Below, in pieces: positions 16,870 to 25,585 of a DNA stretch of 64,000 bases; the first letter of the stretch is position 1; the number at the start of each line of letters is the position of its first letter. A program made the translations under genes and the position numbers. The stretch is taken from assembly GCF_004345565.1 (NCBI RefSeq), contig NZ_SLWA01000002.1, positions 620,001 to 684,000 on the forward strand, in the 5' to 3' direction. The notes under the pieces are model-generated. The model had not been told where the DNA came from and made no database searches. It saw only the letters and a list, made by a program, of their open reading frames with translations. Source of the DNA: Flavobacterium circumlabens (GTDB lineage Bacteria; Bacteroidota; Bacteroidia; Flavobacteriales; Flavobacteriaceae).

Positions 16870-19299
16870 ATGAATTTATACAATGGAAAACCGGTTATAA
16901 AAGGATCGCTGAATCCCATTTATACAATCACGATTCCGGAATTCGGCACTATCGATTTTCGTCCGTTACAGCTGGATCTTGATACGGAAATTATTCACGA
17001 CTGGGTCAATCGCGATTATGCGCAATATTGGGGCATGCAGGGAAAATCGGTGGAAGAAGTCCGTACAGAATATGAAAAATTAAGCAGTGAATCCGATATT
17101 TTTATCGGACTGGTCAATGGCGAGGTTTCCTTTTTACTGGAACGTTACAATCCGAAACTGGACATTATCGGCAATTACTACACGGTTCAGGATTACGATT
17201 GCGGGATGCACGTCATTGTGGCGCCCTGTACAAAATATATCCCGCAGTTTACGTGGCATATTTTCTCGGGTATCATGAAGTTTATTTTCAGTGACCTGAA
17301 AGTACAGCGTATTCTGGTAGAACCCGATATCCGAAACAAAAAAATGTTCGAAATCTGCCACAGGGTTGGTTTTGTAGATTCGGAAGTAGTGCAGTTACCG
17401 CATAAAACAGCGTTGCTGGCTTTCTGTAACCGCGATCAGTTCATCAAAAAAACAAATTTATTTAACCTCAATTATATTGAAATGAATAACGAAAATCAAA
17501 TAGAATTTCCGGAAAATGCTATTGCGCACATTCAGCCCGAAGTATGGGAAAAAGCCAATCGTTTATTGGTTAAAAAAGCACTTTGTGAATTTTCGCATGA
17601 GTTTTTAATCAGGCCAATTCAGGAAGAAAGTAATGAAAAAGGAAATCAGTATGCTTTGGTAACAGACAATGGCAAAACCGTGTATCGTTTTACGGCACAA
17701 TTGCTGGCCTTAAATCATTTAAATATTGACCTGCATTCTATTTCAAAAACGCAAAACGGAGCAGCAGCCGTTTTAGATGCTGTCGAATTTATTCAGGAAT
17801 TCAAAAGCAACTTAGGCATTTCAGAGCAGTTATTGCCTTCTTATATCGAAGAAATCATCAGCACTTTATACGGAAGCGCCTATAAATTATTAAAGGACAA
17901 TTCCACTTCCAAATCCCTGGCCAATTCTGATTTTCAGACCATAGAGCAATCCATGATGGAAGGCCATCCAGGATTTGTGGCGAACAACGGGCGCATCGGT
18001 TACAACAGCATGGATTATAAAGCCTATGCACCCGAAACAGGAAATCCGTTTAAAATGATCTGGCTGGCCGGTCACCGTGACAGAACCGTTTATGCAGGAA
18101 CCAAAAAACTGGATTACGAGACGCTGATTCAACAGGAATTAGGAACAGAAACACTGGCGCACTTTAATAGCATTATCGAGAAAAAAGGAGCAGACCCGAA
18201 AGAGTATTTCTTTATTCCTGTTCATCCGTGGCAATGGTTCAATAAACTGGCGAATTTATTTTCACCGGAAATTGCCAAAGTAAAACTGATTTGTGTAGGC
18301 TACGGTCCGGATTTGTATCAGGCACAACAGTCGATCCGCACTTTGTTTAATTTAAGCAATCCTAAAAAGTTGTATACGAAAACCTCACTTTCAATCCTGA
18401 ACATGGGATTCATGCGTGGTTTGCCCGTATTTTATCTGGGTACCGCGCCTGAAATGGCCGAATGGCTGGACGCCTTATTAAGCAAAGACGAATACCTGCA
18501 AAAAGTGGGCTTCGGGATGCTGGGCGAAGTGGCTTCGGTAAGTTACATCAATCCGTATTTTGAGGAATTCGGAAAACACAATCCGTACAATAAGATGATC
18601 GCTTCCTTATGGAGGGAAAGCCCCGTAGCCAAGCTCGAAAACGACGAACAACTAATGACCATGGCCGCTTTTTTACATCTCGATAAAGACGGAAACGCAT
18701 TGGTTTCAGAAATTATAAAAGCATCCGGACTTTCGATAGACAATTGGCTGACGGAATATTTCAAAGTATATCTAAGCCCTTTATTGCACTGTTTTTACCA
18801 ATACGATTTGGTTTTCATGCCTCATGGCGAAAATCTTATTTTAGGATTAGAAAATCACGTTCCCGTTCGTTCCTTCATGAAAGATATTACCGAAGAAGCT
18901 GTGATCCTGAACCCTGATGTTGCAGTTCCGAAAAATATTGAAAGAATCTACGCAGAAGTGCCGGAAGAGGTAAAATTGCTTTCTGTTTTCATCGATATTT
19001 TTGATGGTTTTTTCCGTTTCCTTTCTGCCATTTTAGTGACGAGCGACGGTTATGACGAAAAACGCTTTTGGGAATTGGTAGCCGATTGTATTTCAGATTA
19101 TCAGGAGGCAAATTCGCATTTGAATTCAAAATTCGAACAATATGATTTGTTTGCCGATGAATTTCAATTGTCCTGCCTGAACCGCCTGCAACTGAATAAC
19201 AACAAAACCATGATCGATTTAGATGATCCGGTGGCTTTGCTGCAATTTCAGGGAAAACTGCAAAATCCGATCGCTCCGTATAAAAAAATAATAGCTTAA
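16870..19299 (+). CDS. Fused GNAT N-acyltransferase and IucA/IucC-type NIS siderophore synthetase
   Basis: An 809-residue two-domain enzyme. Residues about 15-195 are an IucB/RhbD-like GNAT acyltransferase (IDFRPLQLDLD, HDWVNRDYAQYWGM, RILVEPDIRNKKMFEIC). Residues about 205-809 are an NRPS-independent synthetase with EGHPGFVANNGRIGYN, HPWQWFNKLA, SILNMGFMRGLP and PHGENLILGLE. The first domain forms the hydroxamate from an acyl-CoA and the hydroxylated diamine; the second condenses acyl and amine units using ATP. The fusion resembles BibC of bisucaberin synthesis. An internal ATG opens the second domain (MNNENQIEF). The next two genes encode the same activities unfused, so the locus carries a duplicated pair. 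Confidence 0.9.
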   Translation: MNLYNGKPVIKGSLNPIYTITIPEFGTIDFRPLQLDLDTEIIHDWVNRDYAQYWGMQGKSVEEVRTEYEKLSSESDIFIGLVNGEVSFLLERYNPKLDIIGNYYTVQDYDCGMHVIVAPCTKYIPQFTWHIFSGIMKFIFSDLKVQRILVEPDIRNKKMFEICHRVGFVDSEVVQLPHKTALLAFCNRDQFIKKTNLFNLNYIEMNNENQIEFPENAIAHIQPEVWEKANRLLVKKALCEFSHEFLIRPIQEESNEKGNQYALVTDNGKTVYRFTAQLLALNHLNIDLHSISKTQNGAAAVLDAVEFIQEFKSNLGISEQLLPSYIEEIISTLYGSAYKLLKDNSTSKSLANSDFQTIEQSMMEGHPGFVANNGRIGYNSMDYKAYAPETGNPFKMIWLAGHRDRTVYAGTKKLDYETLIQQELGTETLAHFNSIIEKKGADPKEYFFIPVHPWQWFNKLANLFSPEIAKVKLICVGYGPDLYQAQQSIRTLFNLSNPKKLYTKTSLSILNMGFMRGLPVFYLGTAPEMAEWLDALLSKDEYLQKVGFGMLGEVASVSYINPYFEEFGKHNPYNKMIASLWRESPVAKLENDEQLMTMAAFLHLDKDGNALVSEIIKASGLSIDNWLTEYFKVYLSPLLHCFYQYDLVFMPHGENLILGLENHVPVRSFMKDITEEAVILNPDVAVPKNIERIYAEVPEEVKLLSVFIDIFDGFFRFLSAILVTSDGYDEKRFWELVADCISDYQEANSHLNSKFEQYDLFADEFQLSCLNRLQLNNNKTMIDLDDPVALLQFQGKLQNPIAPYKKIIA

Positions 19300-19310
19300 T
19301 TCCGCAACAG

Positions 19311-19910
19311 ATGACTGATACATTATTAACGCATCCTGAAAATAAAGCCGTTACCGACATTGTTTTTGTAAAAACGATTCCGGGTTTAGGTGTTTTTGAG
19401 CTTCGCCCGATAGATCTGGAAGCTGATATTCCGCTGCTGCACAACTGGGTCAATCGCGAGTATGCGGTGTACTGGGGCATGAACGGATTTTCGGTGCAGG
19501 AAGTATACGATTCGTACCGTAAAATTCTCGAAAAAACCGATGTGTATATGGGAATTTTCAATGGTACTGTTTCTTTTCTGTTAGAATGTTATAATCCGGA
19601 AGAAGACAGTATTGGCGATTATTACAAAGTAGAAAAAGGGGACAGGGGCATGCACATTCTCGTAGCGCCTTTTGAGAAACCGATTAACAATTTTACCTGG
19701 TCAGTTTTTACCGTGATCCTTGATTTTATTTTTTGTGATGCCAACAACCAGCGCGTCGTGGTGGAACCGGATGCCCGCAATCATAAAATTCATTTACTGA
19801 ATAAAAAGGCAGGATTTGTTTTTCAGACCCTGCTGGATCTTCCGCACAAACAAGCACATTTGGAATTTTGTACACGCGAAGACTATTACAAGGCTTTACA
19901 GTCGATTTAA
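19311..19910 (+). CDS. GNAT N-acyltransferase, stand-alone paralogue (IucB/RhbD-like)
   Basis: A 199-residue cytosolic acyltransferase. It is clearly homologous to the N-terminal domain of the preceding fusion: both share HxWVNREY/RDY, YWGMNG/YWGMQG, SFLLECYNPEED/SFLLERYNPKLD, and VVVEPDARN/ILVEPDIRN. It should acylate the hydroxylamine, with acetyl-, succinyl- or another CoA as donor. The stop is 12 bp before the separate NIS synthetase. Divergence from the fused domain is large enough that the two may use different acyl donors, which is inference. Confidence 0.87.
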   Translation: MTDTLLTHPENKAVTDIVFVKTIPGLGVFELRPIDLEADIPLLHNWVNREYAVYWGMNGFSVQEVYDSYRKILEKTDVYMGIFNGTVSFLLECYNPEEDSIGDYYKVEKGDRGMHILVAPFEKPINNFTWSVFTVILDFIFCDANNQRVVVEPDARNHKIHLLNKKAGFVFQTLLDLPHKQAHLEFCTREDYYKALQSI

Positions 19911-19922
19911 ATTAAAAAGAAA

Positions 19923-21728
19923 ATGGAAATACCCACTAAAAGTATTGCACATATCACCAAAAAGAACTGGGACAAAACCAATGTACTTTTGCTAAAGAAA
20001 ACGATAGGCGAATTTGCACACGAATTGCTCATTGTTCCAACACTAAAAAACGGAAAAACCTATGGTTTGTTTTCGCCCGATAAAACTTTCGAATATACCT
20101 TTGAAGCTTCTGTTCTGGCATTAAACCACTGGTCGGTTTCGGCTGATTCCATTCAAAAGAAAACAGCAGACGGAGAAGAAGTGCCGTTGCGCTTATTGGA
20201 ATTTCTAATTGAATTTAAAGACGTTTTAGGAATCGGGGAGAAGCTTTTGCCTACTTATCTGGAAGAAATTACCAGTACGTTATACAGCACTGCTTATAAA
20301 ATAGAGCATGAAAATTATTCGTCGGAAGCATTGGTAAATCAGGATTATCAGGTCATCGAGCATGCCATGACAGAAGGCCATCCTTGTTTTGTGGCCAATA
20401 GCGGAAAGAACGGTTTTAATATCGATGATTTTGCGCAGTTTTCACCCGAAGCCAATGCGCCAATTCAGCTGTTATGGCTTGCCGGACACAGGAGCAGGGC
20501 GACTTTTTCCGGAATTGAGACTTTGGACTATAAAAAAGTACTGGCTCAGGAATTGCCTTTGGAAACCATTACTTCTTTTGAAAATATAATGGAGTCGAAA
20601 GGTTTCAATAGTGAGGAATATTACTTTTTCCCGGTACACCCGTGGCAATGGTTCAATAAACTGGCGCTTATTTTTGCGCCGGATATTGCCGAAGGCCATT
20701 TGGTTTGCCTCGGTTATGGAAACGATACGTATTCGGCACAGCAGTCCATTCGTACTTTTTTTAATACGAGTGCTCCCGAGAAATTTTATGTCAAAACAGC
20801 ACTTTCCGTCATCAATATGGGCTTCATGCGCGGTTTGTCTCCGTATTATATGGAAAGCACGCCAACCATTACACAATGGGTAGCCGATGTGGTAGAAAAC
20901 GATGCCTATTTACAGCAAAAAGGATTCACGTTATTGGGTGAAGTAGCCACTATTGGCTACCGGAATTTCCTGTACGAACCGCTCGGACGAAGTCTGCCCC
21001 ATAATAAAATGCTCGCGGCCCTATGGAGAGAAAGCCCCATTCCGAAATTGTCAAAAGGCCAGCAAATCATGACCATGGCGGCCTTACTGCATGTCGATCA
21101 GGCCGGGAATTCTTTGGTGTCCGAATTAATCAAAGCCTCCGGAATCACTGCAAAAGCATGGATAAAAAGCTATCTCAATGCGTATCTTTCACCTTTACTG
21201 CATTGTTTTTACGAGCACGAAATGGTTTTTATGCCACACGGCGAAAACCTGATTCTGGTGTTCGAAAATCATGTTCCCGTAAAGGCCATCATGAAAGACA
21301 TTACCGAGGAAGTAATGGTTTTTACTACCAAAAGGGAACTGCCGGAAAAAGCAAAACGCATTCAGATTGAAATGAGCGAACCGCTAAAGATTTTGTGTTT
21401 GTTCAATGATATCTTTCAGTTTTATTTCCGTTTTCTGTCGGCTATTTTATCTGAATCGGGGACACTTTCCGAAAGTGATTTTTGGGAAGAAGTGGCGAAT
21501 TGTATCCATGAATACCAGGATACACATCCGCAGCTGGAAGAGCAGTTTAAAAAGTACAATCTTTTTGTATCCGAATTCGATTCCTGCTGCCTGAACCGCC
21601 TGCAATTGCGAAACAACAAGCAAATGCTCGATTTGGCTTCGCCTATAGAAAGCCTTCAGTTTGTAGGGAAATTAAAAAACCCGATTTCGGTATTCATACC
21701 CAAAGACAAACTTTCGGCAGCATTTTAA
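19923..21728 (+). CDS. IucA/IucC-type NIS siderophore synthetase, stand-alone paralogue
   Basis: A 601-residue ATP-dependent synthetase homologous along its length to the C-terminal part of the 809-residue fusion. Shared motifs are EGHPCFVANSGKNGFN, VHPWQWFNKLA, VINMGFMRGLSPYY, the WRESPIPKL segment and FMPHGENLILVFENH. Such enzymes form the amide bonds of desferrioxamine-type siderophores by repeated condensation and sometimes by ring closure. With two diverged synthetases in one operon, one could do dimerisation and the other trimerisation, cyclisation or a mixed-substrate step. This is not resolvable by sequence reading. Confidence 0.9.
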   Translation: MEIPTKSIAHITKKNWDKTNVLLLKKTIGEFAHELLIVPTLKNGKTYGLFSPDKTFEYTFEASVLALNHWSVSADSIQKKTADGEEVPLRLLEFLIEFKDVLGIGEKLLPTYLEEITSTLYSTAYKIEHENYSSEALVNQDYQVIEHAMTEGHPCFVANSGKNGFNIDDFAQFSPEANAPIQLLWLAGHRSRATFSGIETLDYKKVLAQELPLETITSFENIMESKGFNSEEYYFFPVHPWQWFNKLALIFAPDIAEGHLVCLGYGNDTYSAQQSIRTFFNTSAPEKFYVKTALSVINMGFMRGLSPYYMESTPTITQWVADVVENDAYLQQKGFTLLGEVATIGYRNFLYEPLGRSLPHNKMLAALWRESPIPKLSKGQQIMTMAALLHVDQAGNSLVSELIKASGITAKAWIKSYLNAYLSPLLHCFYEHEMVFMPHGENLILVFENHVPVKAIMKDITEEVMVFTTKRELPEKAKRIQIEMSEPLKILCLFNDIFQFYFRFLSAILSESGTLSESDFWEEVANCIHEYQDTHPQLEEQFKKYNLFVSEFDSCCLNRLQLRNNKQMLDLASPIESLQFVGKLKNPISVFIPKDKLSAAF

Positions 21729-21816
21729 CTGGGCTGAAAGGTTTGTTTTTACTGGTTTTCTTTCTGGATTGAGATCCGGGAAGAAAACTGTATTTTATAG
21801 AATTAAAAAAAGAATT

Positions 21817-23244
21817 ATGTTATATCTCACAAGGTCGGTAAAGTCAATTCGCGGTACGTTGGATCGTTTTTTTGAAGTTTTGAAAAAGGCCGAATCATTT
21901 GATTTTACGTCCGGAAGCATCAAAAAAGCCATTATCATCCTGTCTATTCCGATGGTATTGGAAATGGTCATGGAGTCGGTATTTGCGTTGGTCGATTTGT
22001 ATTTCGTGGGACATTTAGAAGAAAGCAACCACGCCATTCAGATTGTAGGGTTGACCGAATCGTTGTTTGCCATTATTTATTCGATCGCCATCGGAATCAG
22101 TATTGCCACGACTGCCATTGTAGCCCGGCGCATTGGGGAGAAAGAACCCACCGAAGCCGCAAAATCGGGCGTTCAGGCCATCGTAATTGCCATTATTATT
22201 AATCTGCTGATCAGCATTCCGGGTTTTATCTATGCCAAAGAGATACTGCAATTAATGGGAGCTTCGCCCTCATCTATCGTTTATGGTGCCATCTATACCC
22301 GAATTATGATTGCGGGAAGTGTAGTGGTCATGCTGATTTTTTTGATTAACGGAATCTTCCGCGGTGCCGGAAATGCCATCATCGCCATGAAAAGTTTATG
22401 GATTGCCAATATTTCGAATATCATTCTTTGTCCCATCTTAATAAATGGTTTTTGGTTTATTCCGCCCATGGGAATCATGGGAGCCGCCATTGCCACTACT
22501 GCCGGAAGAGCAATCGGAGTGGCCTATCAGTGTTATTTTCTCTTTTACGGAAAAGGAATTTTAAAAATAAAAGGAAGCTATTTTATTCCGCAGATCAAAT
22601 TAATTAAAGCCATTATAAAACTCGCCACACCCGGAGTTTTGCAATATGTAATCGCTTCCTGCAGCTGGATTTTCCTCGCCAATCTTGTCGCTACCACCGG
22701 AGGTGCTTATGCTTCGTCAGGGTATCAGACGGCGATCAGGATTATGATGTTTTTTATCCTGCCTGCCTGGGGACTCAGCAATGCTGCCGCGACTTTGGTG
22801 GGGCAGAACCTCGGAGCCAAAAAAGTAGACCGGGCCGAAAAATCAGTTTATAAAACAGCCAAATACAACATGCTCTTTATGGGGTTTATCATGCTGGTGT
22901 GCTTTTTTAGCGCCCATTACCTGATTTCCTTTTTTACCGACGATGCCGAGATTGTGAAAATTGCTGTCAATGCCCTGCAGATTATGAGTATCGGCTTTAT
23001 TTTTTATGGTTTGGGAATGGTTTTAAACAACACGTTTAACGGGGCAGGAGATACGTGGACCCCAACATGGATTAACATTTTCGGTTTCTGGATTTTCCAG
23101 ATTCCGTTTGCGTATCTTTTGGTTCACTATTACAAATTAGGGCCATTGGGTGTTTTTATAGCCATTCCGGTGGCAGAGACTCTTATTACGGTTTTGAGTG
23201 TGGTTGTTTACAGAAGGGGGAACTGGAAGCGGATAGCGATTTGA
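21817..23244 (+). CDS. MATE-family efflux transporter, probable siderophore exporter
   Basis: A 475-residue inner-membrane transporter with twelve hydrophobic segments in two homologous halves. MVLEMVMESVFALVDLYFV near the start and the GAGDTWTP segment in the last third are typical of the MATE/NorM family. ATG 21817 is chosen because the only upstream in-frame start (21769) is a TTG inside the intergenic gap. It lies 88 bp after the second synthetase on the same strand, so export of the finished siderophore is likely. The last 86 codons are present a second time beyond the REP-associated transposase at 24137-24393, identical in protein but with seven synonymous base differences. Confidence 0.88.
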   Translation: MLYLTRSVKSIRGTLDRFFEVLKKAESFDFTSGSIKKAIIILSIPMVLEMVMESVFALVDLYFVGHLEESNHAIQIVGLTESLFAIIYSIAIGISIATTAIVARRIGEKEPTEAAKSGVQAIVIAIIINLLISIPGFIYAKEILQLMGASPSSIVYGAIYTRIMIAGSVVVMLIFLINGIFRGAGNAIIAMKSLWIANISNIILCPILINGFWFIPPMGIMGAAIATTAGRAIGVAYQCYFLFYGKGILKIKGSYFIPQIKLIKAIIKLATPGVLQYVIASCSWIFLANLVATTGGAYASSGYQTAIRIMMFFILPAWGLSNAAATLVGQNLGAKKVDRAEKSVYKTAKYNMLFMGFIMLVCFFSAHYLISFFTDDAEIVKIAVNALQIMSIGFIFYGLGMVLNNTFNGAGDTWTPTWINIFGFWIFQIPFAYLLVHYYKLGPLGVFIAIPVAETLITVLSVVVYRRGNWKRIAI

Positions 23245-23268
23245 AAGTATAAATAATTCTCCTGAAAA

Positions 23269-23294
23269 GCTGCGCAAATGTCTCTGACTTTGCG
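23269..23294. repeat. Left 26-bp inverted repeat of the RAYT element
   Basis: The 26 bases from gctgcgcaaatg to gactttgcg are a perfect reverse complement of 24082-24107. The pair brackets the transposase gene at about 800 bp. A second, inner pair (ataaaagtctcctgact at 23331-23347 versus agtcagagacttttat at 24031-24046) matches with a single base indel. Confidence 0.9.
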
Positions 23295-23390
23295 TAATTT
23301 TTTTGAATGTTCTTGTAAGTTATAAATCGAATAAAAGTCTCCTGACTTTTACGCTCAGGTTTTTTAATACAAATAATGTAAAATAAAATC

Positions 23391-23398
23391 TATTTTTG
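23391..23398 (+). promoter_or_regulatory. -7 element (TAnnTTTG) ahead of the RAYT gene
   Basis: tatttttg lies 20 bp before the transposase ATG. No convincing TTG is at -33, so this is at best a weak promoter. Confidence 0.35.
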
Positions 23399-23418
23399 TA
23401 AGAAAAATAAATATAAAA

Positions 23419-24018
23419 ATGAAGGAAGGATATGTTATTAGAGACCAAAATTTACCACATTTTATCACTTCAACAGTAGTTGACTGGATTGATGTTTTTA
23501 CACGACAAACGTATCGGGATATAGTTATTGAGAGTTTTGATTATTGCATTAAAAATAAAAGAATGATTTTATATGGTTATGTTATTATGAGTAACCATAT
23601 TCATTTAATTGTACAGTCTGAAGATGGAAAATTATCAGATTTAATAAGGGATTTTAAAAAATATATAGCAAAAAATATTCTCGAAAAAATTCAAAATAGC
23701 AACGAAAGCCGAAGAGATTGGATGCTAGAACGTTTCAAATTAGCTGCTCAAAGTCATCAGAGAAACAAAGAGTATCAGTTTTGGCAGTACGGAAATCATG
23801 CCGAGGAAATTTATAGCAATACATTTATGTGGTCAAAATTAGATTACATACATTTAAATCCTGTTAGGGCCGGGCTTGTAACAAAAGCTTCAGATTATAT
23901 TTATTCCAGTGCCAGCAATTATGTTAATGATCGTGGATTGTTAGCAATTGAAAAAGCAGATAATCCTGTGGTGGACGTTTTAGATTCTAAATCGTTTACA
24001 AAATATAATTTGCATTAA
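23419..24018 (+). CDS. REP-associated tyrosine transposase (RAYT, Y1/IS200-like)
   Basis: A 199-residue single-stranded-DNA nuclease-like protein. The HUH pair is present as His60 and His62 in MSNHIHLIV, with the nucleophile Tyr82 in RDFKKYIAKNI. The C-terminal half has WSKLDYIHLNPVRAGLV, a family hallmark. Both flanks carry inverted repeats with REP-like character, as expected for RAYTs, which cut and move such palindromes. The gene is intact. It is inserted just past the stop of the MATE gene, and a copy of that gene's 3' end follows it, so it may have taken part in the rearrangement. Confidence 0.93.
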   Translation: MKEGYVIRDQNLPHFITSTVVDWIDVFTRQTYRDIVIESFDYCIKNKRMILYGYVIMSNHIHLIVQSEDGKLSDLIRDFKKYIAKNILEKIQNSNESRRDWMLERFKLAAQSHQRNKEYQFWQYGNHAEEIYSNTFMWSKLDYIHLNPVRAGLVTKASDYIYSSASNYVNDRGLLAIEKADNPVVDVLDSKSFTKYNLH

Positions 24019-24081
24019 AATTTAGTTTAAAGTCAGAGACTTTTATGACGTTTTCGTTTTTTGATGGGATTTTTATAAAGG

Positions 24082-24107
24082 CGCAAAGTCAGAGACATTT
24101 GCGCAGC
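24082..24107. repeat. Right 26-bp inverted repeat of the RAYT element
   Basis: Perfect reverse complement of 23269-23294, 63 bp after the transposase stop. It is followed within 30 bp by the duplicated MATE fragment. Confidence 0.9.
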
Positions 24108-24114
24108 GTTAAGA

Positions 24115-24393
24115 ATGAACACTTATGAGGAGCAGGGTATCGGCTTTATTTTTTATGGTTTGGGAATGGTTTTAAACAACACGTTCAACGGGGCAGGAGA
24201 TACCTGGACCCCAACATGGATTAATATTTTCGGCTTCTGGATTTTCCAGATTCCGTTTGCGTATCTTTTGGTTCACTATTACAAATTAGGGCCATTGGGC
24301 GTTTTTATAGCCATTCCGGTAGCAGAGACTCTTATTACGGTTTTGAGTGTGGTTGTTTACAGAAGGGGGAACTGGAAACGGATAGCGATTTGA
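24115..24393 (+). pseudogene. 3' fragment duplicate of the MATE transporter gene
   Basis: Bases 24137-24395 repeat 22988-23246 with seven substitutions in 259 bp. Every change falls at a third codon position and is silent, so the encoded 86 residues (GIGFIFYGLGM to NWKRIAI) are identical. A chance ATG at 24115 adds six unrelated residues. The fragment lacks the first ten or so membrane segments and cannot transport. Silent-only divergence means both copies evolved as functional genes before being brought together, rather than arising by a recent duplication followed by decay. Confidence 0.88.
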
Positions 24394-24418
24394 AATAAGT
24401 TATCGTGTACCTAATTTG

Positions 24419-24452
24419 TCATTCCGAGTAACGAAGGAATCGCATCAATTAT
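24419..24452. repeat. Half of a REP-like element (gtcattccgag family)
   Basis: gtcattccgagtaacgaagg and the following aatcgcatc match one arm of the palindrome at 29471-29555, but here the second arm is missing. Confidence 0.6.
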
Positions 24453-24507
24453 TCCTTTTGCCAGCGAGAGGAATTGGAAGATAGCTATTTGAAAATAATT
24501 AATAGCA

Positions 24508-25023
24508 CTAAAGTTTACCGTGATCGGCAAAAGAATAATAATTTTCGGGACTAATAATCAAATGGTCTACCACATCAATATTGAGTATAGCGCCCGCTTC
24601 TTTGATTTTTCGGGTAATCAGTGTATCGTTATGTGACGGAATAGTTTTGCCCGATGGATGATTGTGAACCATAATAAGACCGGAGGCATTGGCTTTGAGT
24701 GCTGCCGAAAACAATAACCGAAGGTCAACAAAAGTTTGTGATATCCCTCCCGAAGAGACTTCGTAAACACCCAGTACTCTGTTGGATTGGTTGAGCAGGA
24801 GAATCTTAAACTGTTCGAAAAATTCGATTGTGTCCGGATTCCAGTTTTTTACGGCCAGTTCATACGCTGCCTCCGAAGAGGTGATGTGCGGGCGTTCTGA
24901 AGCTTTTACTTTGGTTTTGTAAATGAGTTCTATTTCTGATGCGATTTTCCAGTCTGGTTTTTCTTTTTTGGTTTTCATGGGTTGAAATGCTGATAATAAT
25001 TGATTGTTTTTAATCTGTTTCAT
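24508..25023 (-). CDS. RadC-like JAB domain protein (MPN+ metalloprotease fold)
   Basis: A 171-residue protein consisting of little more than the JAB domain. The zinc motif is intact: His120 and His122 in VHNHPSG, Ser124, and Asp133 in PSHND. Full RadC proteins are about 220-230 residues with an N-terminal helix-hairpin-helix region, absent here. This short form is common on mobile elements and genomic islands of Bacteroidota, where it is often labelled DNA repair protein although no repair function is established. An alternative start at Met17 (24975) would remove a low-complexity leader. It lies next to the left copy of a long direct repeat, consistent with an island edge. Confidence 0.85.
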   Translation of the reverse strand: MKQIKNNQLLSAFQPMKTKKEKPDWKIASEIELIYKTKVKASERPHITSSEAAYELAVKNWNPDTIEFFEQFKILLLNQSNRVLGVYEVSSGGISQTFVDLRLLFSAALKANASGLIMVHNHPSGKTIPSHNDTLITRKIKEAGAILNIDVVDHLIISPENYYSFADHGKL

Positions 25024-25112
25024 AGTATTTCAAATTGACAGATAAAAAAAGACATTAGCAACGACATATATGTTAGTGATTTAAGTTAATCAACTCCCAA
25101 CATTATTTCACT
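25024..25112. other. Gap between the RadC-like gene and the long direct repeat
   Basis: AT-rich upstream region of the JAB gene; it must hold that gene's promoter, but I see no clear element. The whole gene-free stretch to 25585 also contains the two repeats annotated separately. Confidence 0.3.
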
Positions 25113-25293
25113 CTAATTCTGCCAGTTTGGCATCTGATTTTCTTCCGTCATTTCTCCGTCACGTTACCGTCACCGCTCCGTCACCGCTCCGTCGCTCCTA
25201 TACGTGAACTTTATCGTAGATTTTTGGATTAATTGGGTCTTTTTCGGTCATATTGTCAGCTATTTCACTCTCCTGAATCGTGATTTTAGTTTT
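25113..25293. repeat. Left copy of a ~180-bp direct repeat (second copy at 63763-63942)
   Basis: It begins with taattctgccagtttggca, which contains the perfect small palindrome TGCCA-gtt-TGGCA. It continues with a ccgtcac-rich core (ccgtcaccgctccgtcac) and ends near a ttttcggtca/ttgtcag motif and aatcgtgattttagt. The same blocks appear in the same order and orientation near the right end of the window with roughly 75-80 percent identity by eye. The core contains imperfect ~10-bp tandem units of ccgtcaccgct type. Function unknown; it could be an island boundary, a solo mobile element, or a conserved regulatory leader. Confidence 0.75.
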
Positions 25294-25380
25294 TAACAAT
25301 TTGGCATTTTCTATATCAGTGGTATTGCTAAATATTTTTTTTAAATTGTTTTTCTTTATTAAATTTCTTAAAATTTTAAT

Positions 25381-25502
25381 TTTTGTTAGTTTAAAATGTT
25401 AAAATTCGTAGTCTTTTTCTACAGTTATTAATTAGATCCCGACACTTATAAATCGGTTTTTTTAATACAATATTTATTTTTTAAGTTAGCAGAGAAATGA
25501 TT
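25381..25502. repeat. 122-bp leader repeat, copy 1 (upstream of bacteriocin-like gene)
   Basis: The segment from ttttgttagtttaaaatg to agagaaatgatt aligns end to end, without gaps in total length, with 26329-26450, with about ten differences. Similarity continues more weakly about 45 bp upstream. Copy 1 lies 84 bp before the double-glycine peptide gene and copy 2 lies 118 bp before the toxin-like lipoprotein gene, so it probably supplies a shared promoter or leader. It contains the block acacttataaatcggttttttt. Confidence 0.85.
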
Positions 25503-25585
25503 ACTGTGCAATTGTTGCATACTCTTTCACTGGTGAACGCAAGGTTTAAAATCAAATTATTTATTAACACTAAAACAATTTAATT

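Noticed and set aside
20472..20876. Antisense ORF of 134 codons within the second synthetase gene
   Set aside because: It lies opposite conserved NIS synthetase motifs and has no recognisable domain or start context; shadow ORF.
23419..24107. Complete IS200/IS605 insertion sequence
   Set aside because: No tnpB, and perfect 26-bp inverted ends with REP-like solo copies fit a RAYT better than IS200.
24508..25023. Housekeeping RadC DNA-repair gene
   Set aside because: The N-terminal helix-hairpin-helix part is missing and the protein is about 60 residues too short; this is the short mobile-element form.
25141..25200. CRISPR array in the ccgtcac-rich repeat
   Set aside because: Units are only about 10 bp, imperfect, contiguous without spacers, and no cas genes are present.
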